A stretch of DNA of 64,000 nt from Nocardioides oleivorans (GCF_004137255.1 NZ_SDWT01000001.1:124001-188000), one strand, 5' to 3'. Counted from the stretch's first letter, positions 53,843-63,785 are shown. The notes: generated by a model from the sequence alone, not told the origin. Made by a program: numbers and translations.

Positions 53843-54457
53843 TCAGTCTCCCACGTCGAGCGAGATCACTCCGTAGTCGTAGCCGCGGCGTCGGTAGACG
53901 ACCGCCGGACGCTCGTGCTCCTTGTCGACGAACAGGTAGAAGTCGTGGCCGACGAGCTCCATCTCGTAGAGGGCCTGGTCGAGGGTCATCGGTGCTGCCT
54001 GGTGCGACTTCTCGCGCACCACCAGGGGACCGTCACCGGTCACGGTGATCGGACCGACCTGGCGCTCGGTGACGCCGTCCTCCTCGACCGCGTCCTCCAC
54101 CTCGGGCAGGCCGGCGAGCGCCTCCCCGACCCCGGTGTGCTGGTTGCGCCCCTTGTGCACCCGGCGGCGGTCGGCCGCCCGGCGCATCTGCGACTGCATC
54201 TTGTCGAGGGCGAGGTCCAGCGCGCCCATCTTGTCCTCGGCTGCCGCCTCGGCCCGGATCACCGGACCCTTGGAGAACGCCGTGAGCTCGACCTTCGTCG
54301 CGCGATCGTGCTGGCGAGGGTTCTTCTCGAGCTCCACCTCCACCTGGACCCGCATGATGCGGTGGTCGTGCTTCTCCAGACGGGTGAGCTTCTCCGAGAC
54401 GTGTTCGCGGAATCGATCCGACACCTCGCAGTGCCGTCCCGTGACCACAACCTCCAT
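53843..54457 (-). CDS. hpf: Ribosome hibernation-promoting factor HPF (long form)
   Basis: 204 residues from ATG 54457, with GAGGAGG 5 bases upstream. The N-terminal ribosome-binding domain (about 1-105) starts [20 protein letters not shown]; the C-terminal dimerisation domain (about 140-204) has [20 protein letters not shown] and [16 protein letters not shown]. Long HPFs join 70S ribosomes into inactive 100S dimers. It corresponds to Rv3241c between ComF and SecA genes. A long upstream gap without a gene (394 bases) may contain its leader. Confidence 0.95.
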   Translation of the reverse strand: MEVVVTGRHCEVSDRFREHVSEKLTRLEKHDHRIMRVQVEVELEKNPRQHDRATKVELTAFSKGPVIRAEAAAEDKMGALDLALDKMQSQMRRAADRRRVHKGRNQHTGVGEALAGLPEVEDAVEEDGVTERQVGPITVTGDGPLVVREKSHQAAPMTLDQALYEMELVGHDFYLFVDKEHERPAVVYRRRGYDYGVISLDVGD

Positions 54458-54530
54458 GTGAACCTCCTCAACTAGCGAGCGGACCGCACCCTTCCATGGG
54501 CCGCGGCACCGTGCGCCGGGGCAGGGTGGG

Positions 54531-54813
54531 ATGGAGTCCGCCCGGCCGACCTGGTCTTCGACCCCACAATCGCCTGCTGAAGCGTTCGCAACTTCTCCGT
54601 CACTACTGGCCTTCTCCCGGCACCCGGCGCATCTGACGACGGGGACGAGGCAGGACTTACTTCTAAGCCGCACCGTGATCGTCCGAGCGGGGCGAGCCCC
54701 GTGGACTTACGTGGACCGTTTCGCCTGCGACTGGCATCGGCTAGCCACGGGCAGGACCTGCGCTCGCGCGCAGCCCTCTCCGTAGCGCAACCACGGACCC
54801 GGGCGGACTCCAT
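54531..54813. repeat. 15-bp perfect inverted repeat flanking 253 bases
   Basis: ATGGAGTCCGCCCGG at 54531-54545 is mirrored exactly by CCGGGCGGACTCCAT at 54799-54813. The segment between has no gene. This is how a MITE or a small non-autonomous insertion would look, although no target-site duplication is visible at the outer edges. Confidence 0.7.
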
Positions 54814-54824
54814 GAAGAGACGCT

Positions 54825-54839
54825 AGCCCTTCGGGGGCT
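54825..54839 (-). terminator. Short hairpin after the ComF-family gene
   Basis: AGCCC / GGGCT with loop TTCGG lies 12 bases past the ComF stop on the minus strand. The stem is short, so termination is only likely. Confidence 0.5.
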
Positions 54840-54851
54840 GCGAACCAACTG

Positions 54852-55586
54852 TCAGGCCACGCCTCGGGCAGGCCCGGCCGCCGCGTCCCCGTGGCGACGC
54901 CGGGTTGCGGCCACGGCCGCGATCGCGACCGGCCGCAGCCCGACGGCCTCGAGCGCCCGCTGGGCCTCCCGTGCGCTCGCCCCGGTGGTCACCACGTCGT
55001 CGCAGACGACCACGTGCGCCCGTGGCCACCGGCGGGCCGCGCGGGCCAGCGCGCCCGACGGGCAGTGCATCGAGTGGCGCACGTTGGCGGCCCGGCCACC
55101 CGCGTCGAGACCGGCCTGGTCGGCCGCGCCGCGCGACACCACGAGCGGCGCGACGGCCGTCCGTCTCTCCCCACGCAGCGAGCGCGCCGCAGCCCGCACG
55201 AGGGCCTCGGTCGCGTCGTAGCCGCGCTGGCGCCCGGCCCCCGGGCGGGACGGCACGGGCACGAGGAGGAGAGGTGTCGACCGCGGGTCCGGGTCGTCGT
55301 CGTCGTACGCCGTCGCGGCGCGGACCGCCTCGGCCAGCAGCGCGCCGAGCACGCGGCGGTGGCTCCACTGGCCGCGGTCCTTGTGGCCGACGACCAGCGC
55401 GCGCACGGCACCGTCGTACGACTCCGTCGCCCACGGCACGACGAGGCCGTCGGGGACCGGCGAGGGCCACGCGACCGCGGCGCGGTGCGACATCAGCCCA
55501 CGACACGCTGCGCACAGCATCCGGCCCGGCCGCTCGCAGCCGACGCACCGGCTGCCGAGGAACAGGTCGAGGGCCTCGTCGAGCAC
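54852..55586 (-). CDS. ComF-family phosphoribosyltransferase-like protein
   Basis: 244 residues. An N-terminal zinc-binding region (CVGCERPG, CAACRG) precedes a type I phosphoribosyltransferase domain with VVVCDDVVTTGAS near 195, the PRPP loop. PVPSRPGAGRQRGYDATEAL is the other family motif. ComF proteins help bring DNA into the cytoplasm in competent bacteria; actinobacterial versions (Rv3242c) are mostly uncharacterised. It follows lpqB by 57 bases. Confidence 0.9.
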   Translation of the reverse strand: MLDEALDLFLGSRCVGCERPGRMLCAACRGLMSHRAAVAWPSPVPDGLVVPWATESYDGAVRALVVGHKDRGQWSHRRVLGALLAEAVRAATAYDDDDPDPRSTPLLLVPVPSRPGAGRQRGYDATEALVRAAARSLRGERRTAVAPLVVSRGAADQAGLDAGGRAANVRHSMHCPSGALARAARRWPRAHVVVCDDVVTTGASAREAQRALEAVGLRPVAIAAVAATRRRHGDAAAGPARGVA

Positions 55587-55643
55587 GCGTCCATGCCAGC
55601 AGGACCGGGGACGCCGGGCAACCGGCAGGCCGGTGCCTGTGGA

Positions 55644-57380
55644 TCAGCCGACGTAGGTGAGCGAGGTCAGGCCGCGCGGCAGGTCTGGCACCGGGCGCTC
55701 GGGACGGGTCAGGTTCGACACGGAGCGACCGGCGAGCGCGTAGGTGTCGGACCCCTCGACCGGGCTGGCGACGAGCACCGTGTTGATGTCGCGGGTCCTG
55801 GTGGTGCCGGCAGTCGTGATCTCGCCGGGCGCCCCGTCGACCGAGGTCGTGCGGACCTGGGAGGAGCCGTCGGTGATGTCGCTCAGCACCGACACGGCCG
55901 TCGGCGAGCGCCAGCCGATGTCCCGGATGCGGCCCGTCCCCTCGACGGCGAGCGGGAGCGTGCCGAAGGGGGTGAACCCGATGACGGCACCAGCGGAGTC
56001 GTGCCGGATCCGCGCGGACACGACCCGGTCGGCCTTCGGCCCGCGCAGCACCGCGACGATCCGGCTGCCGTCGCGGGACACGAGCAGGCGGGTGACGTCC
56101 TTGCCGGTGAGGCCGGGCACCTCGACCTCGGTGGCCGTCCCGTCGACCACGAGGATGATGCGTGACCGACCGCCCGCGCGGTCGAGCGCCCAGATCCGGT
56201 CGCGGTGGTCCCAGTGCGGCCGGGCGAGGTCGACCGCGCCCACGACGGGTTCGGTGACCTCGCCGTCGGGCGCCTCGGTCGGCGCGAGGTAGAGCCCGGT
56301 GCCGTCGGCCGACACGGCGGCGACGTGGGCGCCGTCGACGCTGACGCCGATCGAGCGCACGTCGTAGCCGTCCATGCCGAGCGGTCCGAGGGTGTCCTCG
56401 AAGCCGGACAGCGAGCCGGAGACGACGAGCCCGTCGTCGAGGGCGTAGAGGTCGGTGTCGGAGCGCAGGCCGTTGGGGTCGTAGGCGCTGCCCACGTCGA
56501 AGTTGACCTGCGTCGACCCGCCGGGCCCGGTCGACAGGACGCGACCGCCGATGCTGAACTCGACCGCCTGGATGTCGTCGTCCTGGCGCAGCGTCCAGAC
56601 GAGCTGCGCCAGCATGCGCTGGGCGGTGTCGTCGTCGATCGCGTCGGGGTCGCCGGACATCGACACCGTCGCGATGCCCGACCGCACCGGCACCGACAGG
56701 CCGCTGGTGCTGAGCGGCGGGAAGTAGGTGCGGACCACGTCCTGCGCGTCGTCGTCGAGCGGGGAGACCAGGCCCCTGACGAGCGAGGAGGCGAACTGGT
56801 CGCCGCGCGGGGCGAAGACCGGCTCGGCGACCAGCACCTCGGAGGTGGGGTCGAAGTAGTAGAGCGAGACGCGCTGGTACCAGTCGTCGAACCACGACTC
56901 CGGCACGATGAGGGCGTCGGGCACCTCGTCGATGCGCCACTCCCCGTCCTCCTGGACCAGGCCGAGGTCGAGCTCGCTGGAGCCGCGGCTGCCCTCCCAG
57001 GCGCCGCGCACGTCGTACAGGTTGATGTCGCTCAGCGGCACCTGGACCGACACCTCGCCGGCCGCGTCGCCGAGGTCGCCGTAGGTCAGGATCTGCTGCT
57101 CCGGCGCCCAGGCGTCGGCCGCCTCCCCGGACAGGAACTGCCGGGCGACCCTCGTCCGGATCGGGGTGGCCTTCATCGCCTCGAGGAAGCCGTCGACGAT
57201 CTCCGTCGGGGACTCGCCGGCCTGGGGCGGGCGCGGGTCGAAGGAGATGCCGGGCGGGTCCTCGGCGGCGGAGGTGACCTGTGGCTCGACGACCGGGCCG
57301 GAGGTGGGCATCTGCACGCAGCCCGCGAGCAGGGTGGCCGCCGCCGCCGCGACGACGGCGCGCACCAGCGTGGTCCTCAT
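55644..57380 (-). CDS. lpqB: LpqB lipoprotein, partner of MtrAB
   Basis: 578 residues from ATG 57380, overlapping the mtrB stop (ATGA). The lipobox AAAATLLAGCVQ places the lipid Cys near residue 22. A GerMN-like pair of domains lies around 60-320 and a beta-propeller-like C-terminal part around 330-560 (GVSVDGAHVAAVSADGTG, LLVSRDGSRIVAVLRG). LpqB interacts with the sensor MtrB and affects wall homeostasis in mycobacteria. Part of the conserved mtrA-mtrB-lpqB operon. Confidence 0.95.
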   Translation of the reverse strand: MRTTLVRAVVAAAAATLLAGCVQMPTSGPVVEPQVTSAAEDPPGISFDPRPPQAGESPTEIVDGFLEAMKATPIRTRVARQFLSGEAADAWAPEQQILTYGDLGDAAGEVSVQVPLSDINLYDVRGAWEGSRGSSELDLGLVQEDGEWRIDEVPDALIVPESWFDDWYQRVSLYYFDPTSEVLVAEPVFAPRGDQFASSLVRGLVSPLDDDAQDVVRTYFPPLSTSGLSVPVRSGIATVSMSGDPDAIDDDTAQRMLAQLVWTLRQDDDIQAVEFSIGGRVLSTGPGGSTQVNFDVGSAYDPNGLRSDTDLYALDDGLVVSGSLSGFEDTLGPLGMDGYDVRSIGVSVDGAHVAAVSADGTGLYLAPTEAPDGEVTEPVVGAVDLARPHWDHRDRIWALDRAGGRSRIILVVDGTATEVEVPGLTGKDVTRLLVSRDGSRIVAVLRGPKADRVVSARIRHDSAGAVIGFTPFGTLPLAVEGTGRIRDIGWRSPTAVSVLSDITDGSSQVRTTSVDGAPGEITTAGTTRTRDINTVLVASPVEGSDTYALAGRSVSNLTRPERPVPDLPRGLTSLTYVG

Positions 57381-59044
57381 GCGGTCTCCCGGGCGTCGTC
57401 GGGCACCAGCGGGAGCGGCGAGTGGCGCAGCTGTACGCCGAGGTGGCGGGGCAGCGTGAGCCGGAACTGCGCTCCCTCGCCGGGACGTCCCCAGGCCTGG
57501 AGCCAGCCCCCGTGGAGGTGGGTGTCCTCGAGCGAGATGGACAGCCCCAGGCCGGTGCCCCCGCTGGTGCGGGCGCGCGCGGGGTCGGCGCGCCAGAACC
57601 GGTTGAACACCATCGCCGACTCCCCCGGGCCCAGCCCGATGCCGTGGTCGCGCACCGCGATCGCGGACGACTGGAGGTCGGTGCCGACGAAGACCTCGAC
57701 GTCGCGCGACTCGGCGTGGTCGATCGCGTTGGTGACCAGGTTGCGCACGATCCGCTCGACGCGGCGCACGTCGGCCTCGGCGTAGCAGCGCGTGCCGGGG
57801 TCGTGCAGCACCACGCGGATGTCGCGCTGCGCGGCGAGGGCCGAGGTCATGTCGACGACGCGGCGGGCGACGTCGACGAGGTCGACGTCCTCGGCCTCGA
57901 GCACCGCGGCGCCCGCGTCGAAGCGGCTGATCTCGAGCAGGTCGGCGAGCAGGGTCTCGAAGCGGTCGAGCTCCTTCTGGAGGAGCTCGGCGGCGCGGCC
58001 GGTGACCGGGTCGAGGTGGGGCTTGGCGTCGTGGATGACGTCGCTGGCCATCCGCACGGTCGTGATCGGCGTGCGGAGCTCGTGGGAGACGTCGGAGACG
58101 AAGCGGCGCTGGAGGCGGCTGAGCTCCTCGAGCTGGCGGATCTGCTTCTGGAGGTTCGAGGCCATCTGGTTGAACGACGTCGCCAGGCGGGCCAGGTCGT
58201 CCTCGCCGCGCACCCGCAGCCGCTCCTGCAGCTGACCGGCCGCGAGGCGCTCCGCGACGCGACGTGCCATCCGGATCGGCGTCACCACCTGCCGGGTCAC
58301 CAGCCAGGTCAGCAACGCGACGAGCAGCAGCAGCGGTACGCCGGCGACCAGCATCGCGCGCGAGACGAGGGCGAGGGTCTCCTGCTGCTCGGCGAGCGGG
58401 TAGAGGTAGTAGAGCGTGTAGACGTTGTCGTCGGCCGGCAGCCGCACCTGGCTGCCGACGACGATCCCCGGGCCCTCCGGCAGGCCCGGGATGTCGCGGG
58501 CGGTCTTGATGTCGGTGTAGGTCCAGGCGGTCGGCGAGACGGAGTCGAAGCGCGCCTCGAGCGTCTCGGGGACGCTGGACAGGTCGAGGCCCTCGGTGAA
58601 CTTGGCCCCACCGTCGGCCAGCCGCAGCCCCTCGCTGATCGGCGAGGACAGCACGACGGCGAAGCCGCGCGTCGCACCGCGGGCGCGCAGCGGCTGCAGG
58701 AGCGACTCCTGCTGGGCCGACTCGTTCGTGTCGACGCCGAGCTGGGCGGTGAGGGTGGCCTTGGCCGCCTCGGTCTCGGCCTCGGCCTCCTGCACGACCG
58801 CATCGACGCGGTGGTCGAGCAGCCCGTCGCGGGTCTGCTGGATGAGGAACCAGCCGACGACGCCGACGACGAGTGCCGACAGGACGAGCGTGCTCAGCAC
58901 CACCCGCGCCTGCACCGAGCGCCGCCAGAAGCCCGGTCCGTGGCGCACGACCGCCGGCAGCCGGTCGACCAGCCGCCGGAGCGCACCCGGCGGGCGGGCC
59001 GGGGACCCGCCGGCCGGTCCGAGCGAGCCCAGTGAGGTCGTCAT
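57377..59044 (-). CDS. mtrB: Sensor histidine kinase MtrB
   Basis: 555 residues. Two membrane helices flank an extracytoplasmic domain (about 47-70 and 240-265), then a HAMP domain (TPIRMARRVAERLAAGQLQE), HisKA with the phospho-acceptor His in DVSHELRTPITTVRM near 313, and HATPase boxes NAIDHAES, VRDHGIGLGPGE and GGTGLGLSI. MtrB phosphorylates MtrA in response to wall or osmotic state and division. It overlaps lpqB and begins 27 bases after the mtrA stop. Confidence 0.96.
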   Translation of the reverse strand: MTTSLGSLGPAGGSPARPPGALRRLVDRLPAVVRHGPGFWRRSVQARVVLSTLVLSALVVGVVGWFLIQQTRDGLLDHRVDAVVQEAEAETEAAKATLTAQLGVDTNESAQQESLLQPLRARGATRGFAVVLSSPISEGLRLADGGAKFTEGLDLSSVPETLEARFDSVSPTAWTYTDIKTARDIPGLPEGPGIVVGSQVRLPADDNVYTLYYLYPLAEQQETLALVSRAMLVAGVPLLLLVALLTWLVTRQVVTPIRMARRVAERLAAGQLQERLRVRGEDDLARLATSFNQMASNLQKQIRQLEELSRLQRRFVSDVSHELRTPITTVRMASDVIHDAKPHLDPVTGRAAELLQKELDRFETLLADLLEISRFDAGAAVLEAEDVDLVDVARRVVDMTSALAAQRDIRVVLHDPGTRCYAEADVRRVERIVRNLVTNAIDHAESRDVEVFVGTDLQSSAIAVRDHGIGLGPGESAMVFNRFWRADPARARTSGGTGLGLSISLEDTHLHGGWLQAWGRPGEGAQFRLTLPRHLGVQLRHSPLPLVPDDARETA

Positions 59045-59071
59045 GAGGTGGACATGGGATCGGTCCTGGGC

Positions 59072-59770
59072 CTAGGACTTGCCGGCCTTGTAGCCCACCC
59101 CACGCACGGTCAGCACGACCTCGGGGTTCTCCGGGTCGTGCTCGACCTTGGAGCGCAGCCGCTGGACGTGCACGTTGACCAGCCGGGTGTCCGCGCTGTG
59201 GCGGTAGCCCCAGACCTGCTCGAGCAGCACCTCGCGGGTGAAGACCTGCCACGGCTTGCGGGCCAGGCAGACCAGCAGGTCGAACTCGAGCGGCGTCAGG
59301 TTGATCGGCGTACCGCTGCGGGTGACCGAGTGGCCGGCGACGTCGATGCTGATGTCGCCGATGACGAGGCCCTCGTCGGGCGTGACGTCGTTGCGGCGCA
59401 CGCGCGCGCGGACGCGGGCGATGAGCTCCTTGGGCTTGAACGGCTTGACGATGTAGTCGTCGGCCCCGGACTCGAGGCCGACGACGACGTCGACGGTGTC
59501 GCCCTTCGCCGTCAGCATCACGATCGGCACGCCGGACTCGGCGCGGATCTCCTTGCAGACGTCGATGCCGTCCTTGCCGGGCAGCATCAGGTCGAGCAGC
59601 ACGAGGTCGGGCTTGTAGTCCCGGAACGCGTCGAGGGCGATGTCACCTCGACCCACGATCCGGCTGTCGAACCCCTCCTGGCGCAGGACGATGGAGAGCA
59701 TCTCGGCCAGCGAGGCGTCGTCGTCGACGACGAGCACGCTGCCGCGCGCGGGCTCCGGGAGTTCGGTCAT
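59072..59770 (-). CDS. mtrA: OmpR-type response regulator MtrA
   Basis: 232 residues. Receiver: VLVVDDDASLAEMLS, phosphoacceptor Asp in LVLLDLMLPGKDG near 58, VMLTAKGD and IVKPFKPKEL. The winged-helix DNA-binding domain ends VWGYRHSADTRLVNVHVQRL, then RGVGYKAG. MtrA controls genes for wall remodelling, division and replication in actinobacteria. Unlike in mycobacteria, no thymidylate kinase gene separates it from sahH. Confidence 0.96.
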   Translation of the reverse strand: MTELPEPARGSVLVVDDDASLAEMLSIVLRQEGFDSRIVGRGDIALDAFRDYKPDLVLLDLMLPGKDGIDVCKEIRAESGVPIVMLTAKGDTVDVVVGLESGADDYIVKPFKPKELIARVRARVRRNDVTPDEGLVIGDISIDVAGHSVTRSGTPINLTPLEFDLLVCLARKPWQVFTREVLLEQVWGYRHSADTRLVNVHVQRLRSKVEHDPENPEVVLTVRGVGYKAGKS

Positions 59771-59841
59771 GGCGCCAGTCTAGGGAGGACCTGTGTCCGA
59801 CCCCGGACCGGCGCCGCGACCGTACCGGTGACCGCTACCGC

Positions 59842-61293
59842 TCAGTAGCGGTAGTGGTCGGACTTGTAGGGGCCCTCGACCGGGACGCCGAGGTAGGCGG
59901 CCTGCTCCTTGGTGAGCTCGGTCAGCTCGACGCCGAGGGCGTCGAGGTGCAGCCGGGCGACCTCCTCGTCGAGGTGCTTGGGCAGCACGTGGACGCCGAG
60001 CTCGTAGTCGTCGGCCTTCGCGAAGAGCTCGATCTGGGCCAGCACCTGGTTGGTGAAGGAGTTCGACATGACGAACGACGGGTGGCCGGTGGCGTTGCCC
60101 AGGTTGAGCAGGCGACCCTCGGACAGCACGATGATCTTCTTGCCGTCGTCGAAGATCCACTGGTGGACCTGCGGCTTGATCTCGTCCTTGACGATGCCGG
60201 GGATCTTGGCCAGGCCGGCCATGTTGATCTCGTTGTCGAAGTGGCCGATGTTCCCGACGATCGCCTGGTGCTTCATCTTGTGGAAGTGCTCGACCGTGAT
60301 GATGTCGAAGTTGCCGGTCGTGGTGATGAAGATGTCGGCGGTCTCGACCACGGACTCGAGGCGTCGTACCTCGTAGCCGTCCATCGCGGCCTGCAGCGCG
60401 CAGATGGGGTCGATCTCGGTCACGATGACGCGGGCACCCTGGCCGCGCAGGGACTCCGCGGAGCCCTTGCCGACGTCGCCGTAGCCGCACACGACCGCGA
60501 CCTTGCCGCCGATCATGACGTCGGTGGCGCGGTTGATGCCGTCGACGAGCGAGTGGCGGCAGCCGTACTTGTTGTCGAACTTCGACTTGGTGACCGAGTC
60601 GTTGACGTTGATCGCCGGGAAGAGCAGCGTGCCCTCCTTGAAGCGCTCGTAGAGGCGGAGCACACCGGTGGTGGTCTCCTCCGAGACGCCCTTGACGAGC
60701 GGCGCGCGCCTGGTCCAGCGCTGCGGGTCGGTCTCCAGCGAGCGGGCCAGGACGCGCAGCACCTCCTTGAACTCCTCGTTGTCGGTGGAGTCCTGCGACG
60801 GGACGGCGCCCGCGGCCTCGAACTCGACACCGAGGTGCAGCAGCATGGTGATGTCGCCGCCGTCGTCGAGGAGCATGTTCGGGCCGCTCTCGGCGCCGTG
60901 CTCGTCGGTGAAGTCGAAGACCTTCTCCGCCTCGTCCCAGTACTCGGCGAGCGACTCGCCCTTCCAGGCGAAGACCGGGACGCCCTTCGGGTCCTCGGCG
61001 GTGCCGCCGTTGGCCGGGGGGCCGACGACGACGGCAGCGGCCGCGTGGTCCTGGGTCGAGAAGATGTTGCAGGTGGCCCAGCGGATGTCCGCGCCGAGGG
61101 CCGCGAGGGTCTCGATCAGCACGGCGGTCTGGATCGTCATGTGCAGGGAGCCGGCGATGCGGGCGCCCGCGAGGGGCTGCTCCTTGCCGTAGCGCTCGCG
61201 CATGGCCATCAGGCCGGGCATCTCGTGCTCGGCGAGCTCGATCTCCTTGCGGCCGTAGGCGGCGAGGCCGAGGTCGGCGACGTTGAAGTCCAT
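59842..61293 (-). CDS. ahcY: Adenosylhomocysteinase (SAH hydrolase)
   Basis: 483 residues from ATG 61293, with AGGAGAAA 4 bases upstream. It starts [20 protein letters not shown]. Substrate domain: [14 protein letters not shown] near 82; NAD domain: GYGDVGKG near 268; and HFDNEINM, with C-terminal KSDHYRY, which carries the Lys and Tyr needed for NAD binding in the partner subunit. It splits S-adenosylhomocysteine into adenosine and homocysteine, removing the inhibitor of methyltransferases. A longer frame upstream has no ribosome-binding site. Confidence 0.97.
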   Translation of the reverse strand: MDFNVADLGLAAYGRKEIELAEHEMPGLMAMRERYGKEQPLAGARIAGSLHMTIQTAVLIETLAALGADIRWATCNIFSTQDHAAAAVVVGPPANGGTAEDPKGVPVFAWKGESLAEYWDEAEKVFDFTDEHGAESGPNMLLDDGGDITMLLHLGVEFEAAGAVPSQDSTDNEEFKEVLRVLARSLETDPQRWTRRAPLVKGVSEETTTGVLRLYERFKEGTLLFPAINVNDSVTKSKFDNKYGCRHSLVDGINRATDVMIGGKVAVVCGYGDVGKGSAESLRGQGARVIVTEIDPICALQAAMDGYEVRRLESVVETADIFITTTGNFDIITVEHFHKMKHQAIVGNIGHFDNEINMAGLAKIPGIVKDEIKPQVHQWIFDDGKKIIVLSEGRLLNLGNATGHPSFVMSNSFTNQVLAQIELFAKADDYELGVHVLPKHLDEEVARLHLDALGVELTELTKEQAAYLGVPVEGPYKSDHYRY

Positions 61294-61386
61294 CAGTTTC
61301 TCCTGGAGTAGAGGAGGTACGTCTGCGCCGCACATCTGTGCATCGTCGGGATCTCCCGCGCGGACCAGAAGAGCGTATGACCGCCC

Positions 61387-62445
61387 TCAGCGATTCGAGG
61401 AATCCTCGGCGGGCTCCCCCGCGTGCTCCTCGCCGTGGCCCGCACCGTGCCCGCCGCCGACCCCGAAGGCCTTCAGCACGACCAGCACGATCGCGCCCAC
61501 GACGAGCCCGACCACCGCGGAGACGAGCGTGTTGAGCAGCCAGCCGACCAGCCCGCCGACGGGTCCGCCGACGGCGTCGTGGACCTCGACCTCCCAGTGG
61601 TGCAGCGTCTCGTAGGGCCAGTGCAGCGCGTCGCCGAAGCCGGTGCCCTCGAGCAGACCGTCGTGGCCACCGATCTCGTAGAGGCTGACGAGGAAGATGT
61701 GGCCGCCCACCCAGAGCATCGCGAGCGTGCCGATGGCGGCGATCGCGGCCAGCAGCTTCGGCATGGCCGACACGAGGGCGAGTCCGATCCGCTGCGACGC
61801 CTTCGACGGCTTCTCCGCGAGGTGGAGGCCGACGTCGTCCATCTTCACGATCAGCGCGACGACGCCGTAGACGAGGACGGTGATGAGGACCGCGACCACG
61901 GCCAGGACGATCGCGCGCATCCAGATGCTCGCGTCGGCGTCGGAGCTGACGACCTCCTTGAGCGCGATGACCATGATCTCGGCGCTGAGGATGAAGTCCG
62001 TCCGGACCGCCTGGGCGATGGTCCGCGCCTCGTGCTCGGGGGTGAACTCGCCCTGCTCGGTGACCGCCTCCTCGGCCTCCGTGGCGTGGCCGGCGTACTT
62101 CTCGTGGACCTTGTGGGCGCCCTCGTAGGCCAGGAACCCACCACCGAAGATGAGGATGACCGGCAGCAGCCAGGGCAGGAACTGACCGAGCAGCACCGCC
62201 GCCGGCAGGATGAAGACCAGCTTGTTGCGCAGCGAGCCGATCGCGATCTTCTTGATGATCGGCAGCTCGCGCTCGGCGGCGGAGCCGTGGAGGTACTGCG
62301 GGGTGACGGCGGTGTCGTCGACCACCACGCCCGCAGCCTTGGCGCTCGCGCGGGCCGCGGCGGCGCCGACGTCGTCCACGCTGGCTGCGGCGATGCGGGC
62401 GAGAGCGGCGACGTCGTCGAGGAGGGCGAACAGTCCGCCGGCCAT
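61387..62445 (-). CDS. DUF808 (YedI-like) membrane protein
   Basis: 352 residues. It begins AGGLFALLDDVAALARIAAA, the DUF808 signature, then PQYLHGSAAERELPIIKKIA and several membrane spans (VFILPAAVLLGQFLPWLLPV, IVLAVVAVLITVLVYGVVAL, LLAAIAAIGTLAMLWVGGHI). The C-terminal tail is His/Glu-rich. YedI in E. coli is a paraquat-inducible-type inner membrane protein of unknown function. No operon partner is obvious. Confidence 0.9.
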   Translation of the reverse strand: MAGGLFALLDDVAALARIAAASVDDVGAAAARASAKAAGVVVDDTAVTPQYLHGSAAERELPIIKKIAIGSLRNKLVFILPAAVLLGQFLPWLLPVILIFGGGFLAYEGAHKVHEKYAGHATEAEEAVTEQGEFTPEHEARTIAQAVRTDFILSAEIMVIALKEVVSSDADASIWMRAIVLAVVAVLITVLVYGVVALIVKMDDVGLHLAEKPSKASQRIGLALVSAMPKLLAAIAAIGTLAMLWVGGHIFLVSLYEIGGHDGLLEGTGFGDALHWPYETLHHWEVEVHDAVGGPVGGLVGWLLNTLVSAVVGLVVGAIVLVVLKAFGVGGGHGAGHGEEHAGEPAEDSSNR

Positions 62446-62484
62446 GGTCGATCCTTCGGGTGGTGGGTCGGGTCGGGACGAAGC

Positions 62485-63081
62485 CTATCCGCGCCCGGTG
62501 CTGACGGCGTCCACCTCGAGTCGCATCACCCAGCGCCACTTGGCGATCTGCCGGTCGCGCACGAACCCGAGGTCCTCGTAGAGCGTCTCGGGACCGGTGT
62601 GGAGGTACGCACCGCGCTGGGGCCTCCGGTCGACCACCTGCTCCGGATAGGCCTCGACGACTCCACCTCCCGCCTGCCGGATCTCCTCGAGGACGGCGGT
62701 GACGGCCGCCCGCGCGACGCCCCTCCCCCGGTGCCTGCTGCCGGTGAAGATGCACCCGATCCGCCACGTCGGCAGGTCGACGAGGCCCTTCTCGTAGACC
62801 TTCATGTTCTTGATGTTCGGCAGCTCGTCGGGCGTGCCGAACTGGCACCAGCCGACCGCCGCGTCACCGTCGTACACCAGCACCTGGCGCACGGTTCCCT
62901 CGCGCGTGTGCCTCTCCTTCGCCGCCCGGTGCTCAGGCGCCCTGCCCGCCAGGCCCTCCGGGTGGAAGCCGATGCACCAGCACCCGCCCCACACCCCGTT
63001 GTTCGCCTCGACCAGCGCGGCGAAGTCGTCCCACGTCGCGGGCGTGAGGAGCCGGGCGGTGTACGCCGTCATGCCCCGCAC
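62485..63081 (-). CDS. GNAT-family N-acetyltransferase
   Basis: 198 residues. The acetyl-CoA site is IFTGSRHRGRGVARAAVTAV near 111-130 (R/Q-x-x-G-x-G/A pattern RHRGRG). Other parts: NNGVWGGCWCIGFHPEG near 27-43 with two cysteines, and WCQFGTPDELPNIKNM. It resembles GNAT proteins found by themselves in actinobacteria. GTG 63081 or ATG 63072 could start it. Substrate unknown. Confidence 0.85.
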   Translation of the reverse strand: MRGMTAYTARLLTPATWDDFAALVEANNGVWGGCWCIGFHPEGLAGRAPEHRAAKERHTREGTVRQVLVYDGDAAVGWCQFGTPDELPNIKNMKVYEKGLVDLPTWRIGCIFTGSRHRGRGVARAAVTAVLEEIRQAGGGVVEAYPEQVVDRRPQRGAYLHTGPETLYEDLGFVRDRQIAKWRWVMRLEVDAVSTGRG

Positions 63082-63125
63082 GCTAGCGCCGGTTGCGGAC
63101 GATTCCGGGGCAGTAGCCTCGCCCC

Positions 63126-63785
63126 GTGCCCGACCCAGTGCTCCACCACCAGTGGTCCATCGCCGAGCGCGAGTACGCCCGGCACGAGGCCCGCCGCGGG
63201 CGCCGGCACGCCTTCGAGCACCTCGACCCTCGACGCACCGCGCTCGTCGTCGTCGACCTGGTGCCGTTCTTCGTGAGGGAGTCGGCGTACGTCCGCGGGA
63301 TCGTGCCGCGCGTCAACGAGCTGGCCTCCGCCCTGCGCGGCGCGGGCGGCATCGTGGCGTGGGTGGCGCCCGGACCCGCCGAGCCCAGCGCCACGGACCG
63401 GGAGTTCTTCGGAGACGAGGTGGCTGCGCTCTACGCGTCCTCGGGCGCCGACGGGCTCGACCCGTCCCTGTCGGTCGCAGCGGGTGACCTCGTCGTCGAG
63501 AAGACGGGGCGCAGTGCGTGGACCCCTGGTTCGTCCGAGCTGCCGCAGCTCCTGGCCGACCTCGAGGTCGACACGATCGTCGTCACCGGCACCGTCACCA
63601 ACGTGTGCGTCGAGCACACCGCCCGCGACGCGAGTGCCGCCGGGCTCCGCGTCATCCTCGTCGCCGACGCCTGCGCCGCGACCACCGACCAGGCCCACAA
63701 CGCCACCCTCCACACCGTCTACCGGTCCTACGGCGACGTCCGCCCGACGGCCGAGGTGCTCGGGCTGATCGACGCCGCCGGTTGA
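63126..63785 (+). CDS. Isochorismatase-like cysteine hydrolase
   Basis: 219 residues, GTG start. Catalytic Asp44 (ALVVVDLVPFFV), Lys126 (VVEKTGRSAW) and Cys161 (GTVTNVCVEHTARDA) are the full cysteine hydrolase triad, with the usual cis-peptide region before the Cys. The family includes isochorismatase, nicotinamidase and amidohydrolases of pyrimidine or biuret breakdown. It is divergent from the GNAT gene. Substrate not determinable. Confidence 0.9.
   Translation: MPDPVLHHQWSIAEREYARHEARRGRRHAFEHLDPRRTALVVVDLVPFFVRESAYVRGIVPRVNELASALRGAGGIVAWVAPGPAEPSATDREFFGDEVAALYASSGADGLDPSLSVAAGDLVVEKTGRSAWTPGSSELPQLLADLEVDTIVVTGTVTNVCVEHTARDASAAGLRVILVADACAATTDQAHNATLHTVYRSYGDVRPTAEVLGLIDAAG

Larger units (their letters stand above)
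54458..54851. other. 394-base gap between hpf and the ComF gene
   Basis: No convincing gene is visible. It contains the hpf ribosome-binding site, a 15-bp inverted repeat flanking its middle 283 bases, two copies of GGACTTAC 50 bases apart (54653 and 54703), a small GC hairpin near 54689-54702, and a hairpin at the ComF end. It may hold a long structured leader or a small RNA, but this is only inferred from its length and repeats. Confidence 0.6.

Noticed and set aside
61294..61386. A SAH riboswitch upstream of ahcY
   Set aside because: I looked for the compact SAH aptamer pairing in the 93-base leader and found no convincing match.
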